Below, piece by piece: positions 12,601 through 17,008 of a stretch of DNA of 64,000 nt. Each line of letters begins with the position of its first letter. The first letter of the stretch is position 1. Below the pieces are notes generated by a model that made no database searches, was not told the origin of the DNA, and worked only from the letters and a program-made list of their open reading frames with translations. The stretch is from Paenibacillus sp. 481 (lineage in GTDB: Bacteria; Bacillota; Bacilli; Paenibacillales; Paenibacillaceae), in NCBI RefSeq assembly GCF_021223605.1, contig NZ_CP075175.1, positions 1,263,001-1,327,000 of the forward strand. Reading direction: 5' to 3'. A program made the position numbers and the translations under genes.

Positions 12601-13251
12601 TAGCGGATTGTACGGTTTAATTTCTAACACTTCAGGCATCGTGCTGAATTTGTTCTGCCAGTAGGCTCTATCTTTTTGATAGCGGTTCGATTGTGCATAC
12701 TCCTGCTCGTCTTGCACAAAGGAGAGATAACTAAATGGTTGTTCTATAGTAGGTGGCGTTCCATTGATGGCTGCAAAATAATGCTGGTTCACTTGATTTG
12801 CAGTCAGGACCATAGATGAGCCGTCAGAAATGATATGATGCATTTTTATATTGTACCAATATTGGTCTTCGCTAACTTTAATTACATAAAATCTGTATAA
12901 TTGAGAATCCACCAATTGAATGGGCTGTCGAATATAGGTTTGCAGCCATTGATTCGCAGCAGCCTCTTGCCCAGATTGAGAAAAATCGATAAATTCGATT
13001 TGATACTCACTCTCTTTATCTACGTATTGTCGCGGCTCCCCATCAACAGTCATTATTTTTATCCAAAATGCATCGTTTAGTTGTATCGTCGCTTGTATAG
13101 CCTGCCGGAGTAATTCTACATCAATGGGTCCTATCATTCTTACCGTTCCAGAGACGGTACAAATGTTGCGGTTCGGATACAGCATTTCGGTATACCAAAT
13201 ACGTAATTGAGGTTGTGTCAGTGGAAGCAAGTGAACAGTTTCCACACTCAT
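658..13251 (-). CDS. Four-condensation-domain nonribosomal peptide synthetase, C-A(Orn)-T-C-A(Val)-T-E-C-A(Pro-like)-T-C
   Basis: 4197 aa; start ATG with AAGGAG. Approximate domains: C1 1-450 (HHIISDG), A1 470-960, T1 980-1045 (GGHSL), C2 1060-1490 (HHIVSDG), A2 1515-2020, T2 2030-2095 (GGDSI), E 2105-2560 (HHLVIDG), C3 2575-3010 (HHILMDG, D-donor type), A3 3030-3650, T3 3675-3740 (GGHSL), C4 3760-4185, acidic tail. Specificity residues read by alignment to GrsA: A1 DVGEIGSID, a known ornithine code; A2 DAFWIGGTF, a known valine code, followed by E so D-Val; A3 DMLLIAHVA, nearest to the proline codes (DVQ[FL]IAHVV) but with changes at 239 and 331. C1 precedes the first A domain and no NRPS gene lies upstream, so an N-acylated (lipopeptide) start is inferred. 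No thioesterase is in view. A3 carries two repeat-rich insertions. The final product cannot be named. Confidence 0.96.
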   Translation of the reverse strand: MSVETVHLLPLTQPQLRIWYTEMLYPNRNICTVSGTVRMIGPIDVELLRQAIQATIQLNDAFWIKIMTVDGEPRQYVDKESEYQIEFIDFSQSGQEAAANQWLQTYIRQPIQLVDSQLYRFYVIKVSEDQYWYNIKMHHIISDGSSMVLTANQVNQHYFAAINGTPPTIEQPFSYLSFVQDEQEYAQSNRYQKDRAYWQNKFSTMPEVLEIKPYNPLTLSTAATRKSFTVEDDIYRGVKQFCEQHQLGVFTFFLSALYLYLHKTTSQHDVAIGTTYANRTTRQEKNTIGMYVSTVATRFVIDPELDCVAFMKSLSREQSSILRHQRYPYNQLIQELKEIHHNKDIQGLFGVALQYRTVSWQYIEGINLQFEYDSNGEIVNDFDIDVVEALDDQQIEINFDYRTELFEPQEISQIIDHLFTIIRQMIQYPEQKISSLSLLNEAEKNKILNVFNHVAEADQQESTIHQRFEAQVERTPEQIAVTFNNGQLTYRELNEKANQLARTLRTQGVKPDQLVGIMTERSLEMFVGIFGILKAGGAYVPIDPDYPEDRVRYMLDDSGANIVLVQRHLQERIPFSEQLIVLDDAASYHENGSNLQPVTEPQHLAYVIYTSGTTGNPKGVMIEHQQVAAIGQAWTEAYRLSEGDVRLLQWASFSFDVFTGDYIRALLNGGQLIVCPSEARIDPVQIYELMQRYQINIFESTPALIIPLMDDIDENKRDIHFLKTLIIGSDLCPPQAFNRIVARYGSQMRVINSYGVTEACIDSCYFETTTPLANRSLPIGQPLPNVRMYILNEQLDIQPIGQLGELYIGGSGTGRGYLNRPEMTADKFVKDPFVPNGRMYRTGDLAKWLPDGNIEYAGRIDHQVKIRGNRVELGEIEHQLLKNKSLQEAIVVAIDDDNEQKVLCAYFVADERLSAGKLRGELSQDLPGYMIPSYFVQLERLPLTPNGKVDRKSLPIPDGSMDTGNDYVAPRNEREAQLAQIWQEVLHISPIGIHDNFFEIGGHSLRATSLIAKISKQMNKNVLLRDIFQYPTIEQLADVLERVQQQGETAIPIVAERDTYSLSSAQKRLYLLSQLEGGELSYNMPGVITVEGPLDRQRVHDAFAKLIARHETLRTEFALENGEPIQRIRSEVEFRVEYAQVRAEEVEERIQDFVRVFHLHEAPLIRIGLLELAHDHHLLLFDMHHIVSDGISINIVIQEFSQLYGGEEVLPLRIQYKDYAAWQQAGIASEHMRQSEAYWLDMFQGELPVLEMPIDFSRPTTRSFAGDTYSFSLSQLQTEALQQLALQSGTTLYIVLLAAYTTLLHKYTGQEDIVVGTPITGRQHTDLEPIIGMFVNTLAIRHLITGEKPFGDYLHEVKEKALQAYEHQAYPLEELVEKLRLQRDASRNALFDTVFVLQNTEQTNFEIDGLSFKPYPKEHPVSKFDLTLEIVEQPNGMACRLEYCTALYTPETIQRIAGHFSQLIDAIVHDPQAAIASLNMMTLTEQVQICDTFNATAAEYSREKTIHQLFDEQVQLNPNQVAVVCNKKQLTYEELNDKANRLAQHLQAEGVQADQCIGLLVDRSLEMVIGMLAILKAGGAYVPIDPNYPIERISYMLDDSGAKILLVQHDLQASMAHVSYAGTILNLNAENEYTCHETSSNPIANQLEQQSTPASTLMSTSTVNPSHLAYVIYTSGTTGKPKGVMVEHRNVVRLVKNTNYVDLNEQTRILQTGSVVFDASTFEIWGALLNGGQLHLVSNDVILDANRLKQAIHNDHITTMWLTSPLFNQLLQQDHSLFGPLQTLIVGGDVLSVNHINRALEHHPSLTIVNGYGPTENTTFSTTYSIHSEQSDAVPIGGPIHNSTAYVVDKWMGLQPIGVWGELWVGGDGVARGYLNNPELTAEKFVASSFRPEERCYRTGDVVRWRHDGTLEYKGRIDEQVKIRGYRIELTEIEAQLTKLPAVQEATVIAQENEAGHKHLCAYVVATQTLTVSELRHYLSQELPNYMVPSYFVQLEQMPLTPNGKVDRKALPAPEGDVPIGTDYAAPRTEAEQALVSIWQDVLGVQNVGIRHNFFELGGDSIKAIQVSSRLFQAGFKLEMKNLFKYPTIEQLSVHVQAVIAIADQSEVIGEVKLTPIQHWFFAQSFSEAHHFNQAIMLYRAQRFDEGALHKVMKRLAEHHDALRIVFSDTSSTGKGNTGSAVAGADEEAGTGNAWNAWNQRVDESELYTLEVVDFSHEKDCKQAVEAKATEIQRSIHLSKGPLVKLGLFQCPDGDHLLIAIHHLVIDGVSWRILLEDLSNGYEQAVNGDEMVLPAKTDSFQAWAKQLYAYANNEGLEREFDYWKQIEEVQPIPLPRDAAAERSLTGTSETITVQWTEQETDQLLRQANRAYNTEVNDLLLAALSRALHAWADIDTVLVNLEGHGRESIIPDIDITRTVGWFTSQYPIVLESDAEQDMALTIKATKERLRQIPYKGIGYGLLKYLSDLPARNGLVFNAAPEVSFNYLGQFDQDLQQHAIQVSPFSTGQSVSEHMASSYVLDINGQVTDGRLSLTISYNSKHYVKETMERLAKLLDECLQAVIVHCVQKQKPELTPSDVSLKGLTVNQLAQLVEQTEVVGELENVYVLTPMQKGMLFHSLIDARSAAYFEQAMFDLRGQLHLDKFEMSLALLAERHQIFRTNFYGDWQGQPLQIVYRHKKIGFYVEDLRELAEQEQAEYVASFIQRDKEQGFNLAEDALMRVSILRMGEEDYCFVWSFHHILMDGWCMSLVTQEVFSGYFALVEQQQPKFAPVTPYSHYIEWLDRQADEDAARYWSDYLAGYDQQTTLSQTAVQHTGQAEQAFVLEELTCTFDPSLTEQMQQTAKQYQVTINTLMQTAWGVMLQKYCGNNDVVFGSVVSGRPSEISGVETMIGLFINTIPVRVRNETDESFATVMQRVQEEALASNRYDYYPLYEIQTLTEQKQQLIDHIIVFENYPVGEQIEQLGGGGAASFTISNVEAAEQTNYALTLIVVPGESISVSFGYDARVYDQASIARIQKQFVHVMEQIVRNPLVPFNELELITSAEKEQLLDVFNGTAASYSRDKTMHQLFEEQVARTPDRIAVVGERAGEPVQWTYRELNERANEVARVLQVRGVERGSYVGVMAERSPEMVAGIWGILKAGGCFVPIDPQYPFDRIQYMMSNSGIRLLVTETKQLDRLRTEFRDVELLDVYEVLQQGQEQGFTVDGTVNGAVNDAVDGAAAKDLSTAARSAHGAETARRAGASTEAAGWVSVGEADDPLYIIYTSGTTGTPKGVMLEHRNMVNLLEFQYRDTNIPYDQHVMQYFTSSFDMCYLELFSTLAAGGSLYIIDEEAKKDVAYLMAFIERWQIDVVLLPTALTKFLFMEDGLAERFPTCVQHIITAGEQLVIPEALASFLRHNQVHLHNHYGPSETHVATTLTIAPNEVQVGVPTIGRPIANTTIHILSDRGHVQPIGVVGELYIAGDCVGRGYVGRDDLTAEKFGVNPFRPSERCYRTGDLAKWLPDGTIEYLGRIDHQVKIRGYRIEIGEIEASLLNVAAVKETIVVARDDENGQKYLCAYFVADSRSEAAATVSGLAGSGERSGEGSGEESGEGSREVLGEVRGEGSSAGLSVNELRAALAKEVPSYMIPSYFVQLEQMPLTPNGKIDRKALPAPEGSIQTGTAYVAPRSEVEMQLAHIWQEVLGISNIGVQDNFFEIGGHSLKAVRLVTAIKQRLNRTVPLYDVFKFVTIEQLAQLISTMEQEDDHSIPIVEPRDFYPVSSAQKRLYILSQVNGGELSYNMPGVMWLEGALDQERLEQSFRQLIVRHETLRTQFDMVEGEIVQRVQNDVSFAMEMMKAQDGEEAELVRRFIRPFDLEQAPLLRVGLIELGPERFILLFDIHHIVSDGVSSNNLVQEVMHLYSGNASLSLQPLRIQYKDFAVWERQRMQSEAYKQQEQFWLQQFAGELPVLNLRLAYPRPDVRSYEGAEHIFPIESAVADQLKRLAERHGCTLYMVMLAAYTVLLSKHSNQEDIIVGTPVAGRLSAELEPLIGMFVNTVVLRNYPSNVKTFSDYVLEVKDRTLQAFQHQEYSFDELVEKLNVTRDLSRNPLFDVAFTLDNIEQKQLELESLAISPYIHDEYVAKFDLTLSISVYEDELRGSWEYCKKLFSPHVIEQFAADYVTMLNEIVQHPTILLDDLLRKEEEEVEELVFDTLDFNF
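2437..2535 (-). repeat. In-frame 12-nt tandem repeats inserted in adenylation domain 3
   Basis: Degenerate 12-nt units encode a run of SGEG/SGEE/SGEG-type tetrapeptides plus REVLGEVRGEG, between the A8 and A10 core regions of A3 (C-terminal subdomain). The sister domains A1 and A2 lack it. The insertion keeps the frame and leaves both flanking core motifs intact. Confidence 0.7.
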
Positions 13252-13351
13252 ATGAATCCAGCTCCTTGGTGAATATGAATTTGTCGTAATCGGTTATTGA
13301 GTGTAAAAAAGCGTGAGGGTAAGGTCTAGGTAGTAAAAATAAGTAGTAAGG

Positions 13352-13366
13352 AGGCGTGCTACGCCT
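13352..13366 (-). promoter_or_regulatory. Leader hairpin of the NRPS transcript
   Basis: AGGCGT-agc-ACGCCT is a perfect 6-bp stem in the presumed NRPS leader, about 100 nt before the start codon. On the minus strand it is followed by a pyrimidine-rich stretch with TTATTTTTA. It may be an attenuator or a stabilising hairpin. No aptamer class was recognised. Confidence 0.3.
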
Positions 13367-13433
13367 TAATCAACAGTGGTAGTAGATGCAGTAGATGAAG
13401 GTTCTAAAAAAATAATATTTCACTAGTTTCATA

Positions 13434-13511
13434 AATAGTATCACATACACTATTTTACAATTTCAACCCCCCTTTCGATATTATTCTACATTGTCGATCA
13501 TATTTTAACAA
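13434..13511 (-). promoter_or_regulatory. Putative promoters and operator-like palindrome of the NRPS operon
   Basis: Two sigma-A-like promoters can be drawn on the minus strand. The first is TTGTTA (13506-13511), 17 nt, TAGAAT (13483-13488). The second is TTGAAA (13461-13466), 18 nt, GATACT (13437-13442), with an extended TGT. The second -10 lies in an inverted repeat AATAGT-N9-ACTATT (13434-13454), a plausible regulator site. Either would give a leader of about 180-230 nt. Assigned by eye only. Confidence 0.4.
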
Positions 13512-13636
13512 ACATTTAGATAGCTGTGTTATAAAAATTGAATTTAAAAATAAAATTTTAATAATAAAATAAAGTTAGGTATTAAAGTTAACAAATTGCT
13601 AATTAACGAGATTGAAATAAATTCGGTTACATATGT

Positions 13637-13661
13637 AAAAAATCGCTCCTCTTTAGAGCGA
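13637..13661 (-). terminator. Intrinsic terminator, minus strand
   Basis: TCGCTC-taaagag-GAGCGA followed by six T on the minus strand. It lies upstream of the NRPS promoters and about 265 bp after the ppsR terminator. It may end a lost gene or a small RNA, and it insulates the NRPS from upstream transcription. Confidence 0.6.
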
Positions 13662-13920
13662 AGGGTTAAGTATCCTTAGGAGGTTACTTTAAACTAAAAT
13701 GCATAAATATTATTTTATATTGAAATTTTAGAATAATAATATTTAAGTTTTAAACTTATCCAAGTTGGAGTATCGATTCCTTTTATTGTGTTATATTCGA
13801 CATTTTTTGCATACCCAACAGAGCGGAATTGAGCCTATAAATATCGTCGAAAAAGTAATATTCCACCATTCATTCCCATAACAAATGTATTATTTGGCCT
13901 ATTTTGAATATTTGGATATA
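13662..13920. other. AT-rich stretch with no convincing gene, possible gene remnant
   Basis: Between two minus-strand terminators. The only notable open stretch is minus 13834-13715, about 39 codons with no start codon, ending in TAA just before the 13637-13661 terminator and reading ...GYAKNVEYNTIKGIDTP... to KISI. It could be the 3' end of a decayed gene still followed by its terminator. I do not recognise it. Confidence 0.25.
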
Positions 13921-13963
13921 CAAAAAAGGCTAACCACCCGTAAATAATTACAGATGGTTAGCC
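13921..13963 (-). terminator. Terminator of the ppsR operon
   Basis: GGCTAACCA (13928-13936) and TGGTTAGCC (13955-13963) form a perfect 9-bp stem followed by TTTTTTG on the minus strand, 15 bp after the ppsR stop codon. Confidence 0.85.
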
Positions 13964-13977
13964 TAGTAGAAACCTAA

Positions 13978-14796
13978 TTATGATGGCAGCAAGCGTAAAA
14001 TAATGTTCGCCGTCTCTTCAATCGCTTTATCTGACACATCGATCACGTGACAGTTCCACTTGTCGGCAAGCGTCTGCGCATAATCCAGCTCTTCGCGAAT
14101 GCGATCAGCTGATGTGTACGCAGAGCCGTTCGGGAGACCGAGCGCCTTCAGCCGTTCGGCACGAATGCGCAGCAAGTGCTCTTCCTGCATCGTTAGCACG
14201 AAGATGCGGTCTCCTGAAATTTGGTACAGCTCTTGCGGGGGCTTAACTTCCGGCACGAGCGGGAAGTTAGCCACCTTGTATCCTTTATGGCTTAGGAACA
14301 TGCTAAGCGGCGTCTTCGAAGTACGCGACACGCCAACGAGCACAATATCGGCATCTAAAATCGCCGTCGTATCCCGGCCATCATCGCATTTAACGGTGAA
14401 CTCAATCGCTTCCATCCGGCGGAAGTAATCTTCATCCATTTCATGCAGCAGCCCTGGACGGCTTTGCGGTGAATCATTGAAGGTATCGATGTAGGCTTGC
14501 ATCATCGGCCCCATAAGGTCGACAGCGCGTACGCCTAGACGAATCGCTTCCTCCCTCATCATTTCTCTGAGCTCGGGTTGGACAAGCGTGTAGACGACAA
14601 AGCCGCCGTCTTGGTTAACTTGCTCCATGACGGCGCGTATTTCATCCTCATGCTTCATATGGCTAACACGGCGTATTTTAACTTCGTGTCCTTGAAATTG
14701 TCTGACCGTCGCTTTAACGACGCTTTCGGCCGTATCGCCTACTGAATCTGAACATATCGTAATCACATGCGGAGAAGCTTGCCCCAATCCTTCCAT
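13978..14796 (-). CDS. ppsR: Pyruvate,phosphate dikinase regulatory protein (kinase/pyrophosphorylase, YqfL/PPSR family)
   Basis: 272 aa. Known family role: ADP-dependent inactivation by phosphorylation, and Pi-dependent reactivation, of pyruvate phosphate dikinase or PEP synthase in the cytoplasm. Seen: family start ITICSDSVGDTAESVV, the P-loop-like GVSRTSKTPLSMFLS near residue 160, then ANFPLVPEV and the C-terminal SAYTSADRIREELDYA. The start chosen is ATG at 14796, preceded by AAAGGGG. An ATG 24 nt upstream overlaps the ccpN stop codon and has no properly spaced site. It follows ccpN in the same operon, as in B. subtilis (ccpN-yqfL), linking the glycolysis/gluconeogenesis switch to PEP synthesis. 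A terminator follows. Confidence 0.93.
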   Translation of the reverse strand: MEGLGQASPHVITICSDSVGDTAESVVKATVRQFQGHEVKIRRVSHMKHEDEIRAVMEQVNQDGGFVVYTLVQPELREMMREEAIRLGVRAVDLMGPMMQAYIDTFNDSPQSRPGLLHEMDEDYFRRMEAIEFTVKCDDGRDTTAILDADIVLVGVSRTSKTPLSMFLSHKGYKVANFPLVPEVKPPQELYQISGDRIFVLTMQEEHLLRIRAERLKALGLPNGSAYTSADRIREELDYAQTLADKWNCHVIDVSDKAIEETANIILRLLPS

Positions 14797-14813
14797 TAAG
14801 GATCCCCTTTCTT

Positions 14814-15443
14814 TTACCATCCCTTCATTTGACGAAGGAACACTTTCAGAATCGTCGTCTTCGTAATCCGTCCAACCACTTCTAATTTTTCTGATTTGGC
14901 ATCGCTCGAATGCGGGATAACGACAGGTAATGTGTCAATATCATGCTCGTCCAGCTTTTTAGCCGCATCATAAATAGAATCCTCTGGTCGAGCATTCACA
15001 ATTGGCGTTCTTGTCATGACGAAGCTAATCGGCATCGAACCTGCCATCGCGTTGCCTAAGGTTACCTTCAATAAATCTTTACGTGACACTAAGCCAAGCA
15101 GCATTCCTTCTTCATCCGCCACAATTAAACTGCCGACATTCTCCAAAAACAAAGCTACCACTGCATCTTGTACCGTGGAAGTCTCCCTCACAATAATCGG
15201 CATAGACTGCACATCTTGAACACGGATATCCAGCGCTTGCGGGAACGCATTGCGGGAACTTTTTCCTGGGAAATAACCGACCTTCGGCTTCGCACTCAAC
15301 ACGCCGAGCATAACAAGTACAGACAAATCTGAACGTATCGTTGGACGGCTTACGCCCAATTGCTCAGCTATTTGTTCGCCAGTTACGGGCGCATGGCGCT
15401 CCACTAACTGCATAATCTCCATTTGACGCGGTGTTAGTTGTAT
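14814..15443 (-). CDS. ccpN: CcpN-type gluconeogenesis repressor (HTH plus two CBS domains)
   Basis: About 209 aa. Known: CcpN represses gapB, pckA and sr1 in the presence of glycolytic carbon; its CBS domains sense nucleotides. Seen: N-terminal winged HTH (TGEQIAEQLGVSRPTIRSDL, then KPKVGYFPGKS), CBS1 near QSMPIIVRETSTVQDAVVAL, CBS2 near TPIVNARPEDSIYDAA. The start is unusual. The first in-frame ATG (15422) has no ribosome binding site. A strong AGGAGGT (15451-15457) sits 7 nt before ATA at 15443, and ATA is followed by QLTPRQ, which matches the usual CcpN N-terminus. An in-frame TGA lies just upstream of ATA, so either ATA or the later ATG must be used. It is third in a four-gene operon with ppsR downstream. 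Confidence 0.9.
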   Translation of the reverse strand: MQLTPRQMEIMQLVERHAPVTGEQIAEQLGVSRPTIRSDLSVLVMLGVLSAKPKVGYFPGKSSRNAFPQALDIRVQDVQSMPIIVRETSTVQDAVVALFLENVGSLIVADEEGMLLGLVSRKDLLKVTLGNAMAGSMPISFVMTRTPIVNARPEDSIYDAAKKLDEHDIDTLPVVIPHSSDAKSEKLEVVGRITKTTILKVFLRQMKGW

Positions 15444-15524
15444 GGCTCAAACCTCCTAACTGCAAACTTCCTTAAAGTTATCGTTATTATCATATTACTG
15501 CAAGGATGCCGCACAACACAACGT

Positions 15525-15561
15525 CTTGAAGGTGCTCATCCACAAAATGAACACCTTCAAG
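15525..15561 (-). terminator. Strong hairpin after the enzyme-I-like gene
   Basis: CTTGAAGGTG (15525-15534) pairs perfectly with CACCTTCAAG (15552-15561). There is no T tract, so it may act as an mRNA-end or processing hairpin that lowers read-through into ccpN, rather than a full terminator. Confidence 0.45.
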
Positions 15562-15580
15562 TCGCCATTCAACTGTATGA

Positions 15581-16558
15581 TTATACGTAGCAGATCATAT
15601 CTGCTGCGCTCACTTCGTTCATCACATCGTGCAAAGCGTCTGTCCCCACATCTTCTGGGCGAATCCATGCCCCAACAGGAGGGAGCGTGCAATTGTCTTG
15701 GCCTAGCACTTGCTCAGCTGCCATCCGAATCCATGCCAACTTCTCTCCCCAGCCAAGCGGGGTTGATGCCGCATAAGGCAGCATGACCGTTATGGTAACT
15801 TCTTTACCCTCTTGGCGCACGCGCAGCAACGCACGAAATAACGCCTCAGCCTGCAAATCGGTCCATTCTGGAATTGCATTCGCTAAGCGGTGTAAATACG
15901 GCTCCCCCGCTTGCATCCATTGGTGCCATTCCTTAATACGATTAAATTGCTGCATCAGTCGGTTCAACTCATCGGAAACGTCTGTTTCGGGAGAACCATC
16001 ATCCCACCTTTGTAGCGCCTCCATACGTGTTTCAAGCTCTGGCAGACGAGGCAACACGTCCGTTATAGGTAAATCAGCTAACACGACATATAAATGTGAA
16101 GTCGGATTCACTTGTACATACCGCAACAAATGCTCATAGGCACCTGTCATTAGCGGAAGCAACTTCCGCAAAGCTTTATGACGTGCTCTATCGTGTTCAG
16201 CTAGCATCGTATCTGCGATCAGTTTGCGACGCTGCGGCGTTAGCCAAGCAGACTGATCCAACTGTAAAAAGATATGCTGCGCGCCATGTTCTAATACGGC
16301 TTGCAACTGCTCCTCTTGTGTACACCAATGATAAATACGTGCAGATGAATCCGGTTCTAACGATTGGCTTCTTTCCCATATCGAAATGGAATGAAGCGGC
16401 GAAGACGGCACTAGACATACGGGAACAACTGGTGCAGCATTCAACAACATCTCTTGGTCGGATGTTTGGTTAATAAGGTTATTCGTTATGCCGTCGAGCA
16501 GGACAATATCCTCCTCGCGTGCTCGCAATGCGTTAGCTCTCAATCGCCTGTACCTCAC
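15581..16558 (-). CDS. Divergent PEP-utilising-enzyme (enzyme I / PEP synthase barrel)-like protein, function unknown
   Basis: 325 aa from GTG at 16558. A TTG at 16543 with GTGAGGT upstream is an alternative start. I do not recognise the whole protein. The C-terminal third resembles the TIM barrel of PTS enzyme I and PEP synthase: EALFRALLRVRQEGKEVTI then VMLPYA matches the 'LRAILRAS..G.V.IMFPM' strand, and PVGAWIRPED matches 'VGxMxExP'. The N-terminal swivelling phospho-His domain is not evident and key barrel residues (E, C) are missing, so it is unlikely to be an active phosphotransferase. It overlaps the upstream small gene and precedes ccpN and ppsR. Inference: a PEP/pyruvate-binding regulatory protein of the gluconeogenic switch. 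The family match is by eye and needs a profile search. Confidence 0.6.
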   Translation of the reverse strand: MRYRRLRANALRAREEDIVLLDGITNNLINQTSDQEMLLNAAPVVPVCLVPSSPLHSISIWERSQSLEPDSSARIYHWCTQEEQLQAVLEHGAQHIFLQLDQSAWLTPQRRKLIADTMLAEHDRARHKALRKLLPLMTGAYEHLLRYVQVNPTSHLYVVLADLPITDVLPRLPELETRMEALQRWDDGSPETDVSDELNRLMQQFNRIKEWHQWMQAGEPYLHRLANAIPEWTDLQAEALFRALLRVRQEGKEVTITVMLPYAASTPLGWGEKLAWIRMAAEQVLGQDNCTLPPVGAWIRPEDVGTDALHDVMNEVSAADMICYV

Positions 16559-16721
16559 TTTCTACACCATGCTGATCGTAATGATAATGCTCCGTGCACT
16601 CGCATGCGCGGCTGTCCATGTAGTAGACCATAAACCGATCCGTATCTTGTTCGCCAATGATTTGATTGCAGCGCTTACACAAAATGACTCCTAACAGTTG
16701 TTTACGTTGAATATGTTCCAT
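16533..16721 (-). CDS. Small CxxC protein, possibly SR1P/GapA-binding-peptide-like
   Basis: 62 aa, starting MEHIQRKQLLGVILCKRCNQ, with AGGTGG 7 nt before the ATG; an in-frame ATG further upstream lacks a site. Seen: CKRC, then IIGEQDTDRFMVYYMDSRAC and ECTEHYHYDQHG, so a small zinc-ribbon-like protein. The spacing (CxxC, acidic turn, short beta strand with Y, then Cys pair) resembles SR1P, the B. subtilis peptide that binds GapA and whose gene is repressed by CcpN. Here it is first in the ccpN operon, which fits that role. The similarity is loose; an unrelated zinc-finger protein is equally possible. It overlaps the next gene. Confidence 0.55.
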   Translation of the reverse strand: MEHIQRKQLLGVILCKRCNQIIGEQDTDRFMVYYMDSRACECTEHYHYDQHGVESEVQAIES

Positions 16722-16912
16722 CTCACATCCACCTCTTCTTAAAAAATGTGGGGTATCCGCAAATACAAATGGTTCGTTTAGAAGTCGTCGGTGCAATTAT
16801 GCTATATCATTTTCGGTAATAATGGACTCATTGCTCATGCGATACCTTATAAATATGACTTTGTGATATAACGTATTCGTTAAACAGTTCGTCTGTTTGT
16901 GCTTTTTACAGA

Positions 16913-16941
16913 TTGCTTTTCCATATTATATATCATATTAT
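16913..16941 (+). promoter_or_regulatory. Candidate glpX promoter
   Basis: TTGCTT (16913-16918), 17 nt, TATTAT (16936-16941), about 70 bp before glpX. The AT-rich 16722-17008 gap is also the divergent promoter region of the ccpN operon. CcpN sites are possible but could not be assigned by eye. Confidence 0.4.
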
Positions 16942-17008
16942 TAATTATGACGCAATATTTAACCGTAAATAATACACCATATATAAAGACGATGGAGGTT
17001 AACGAACG

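Noticed and set aside
15581-16558. Enzyme-I-like gene as a pseudogene of PEP synthase
   Set aside because: The frame is intact over 325 codons, overlapped with neighbours in an operon, and without internal stops, so it is more likely a functional divergent protein.
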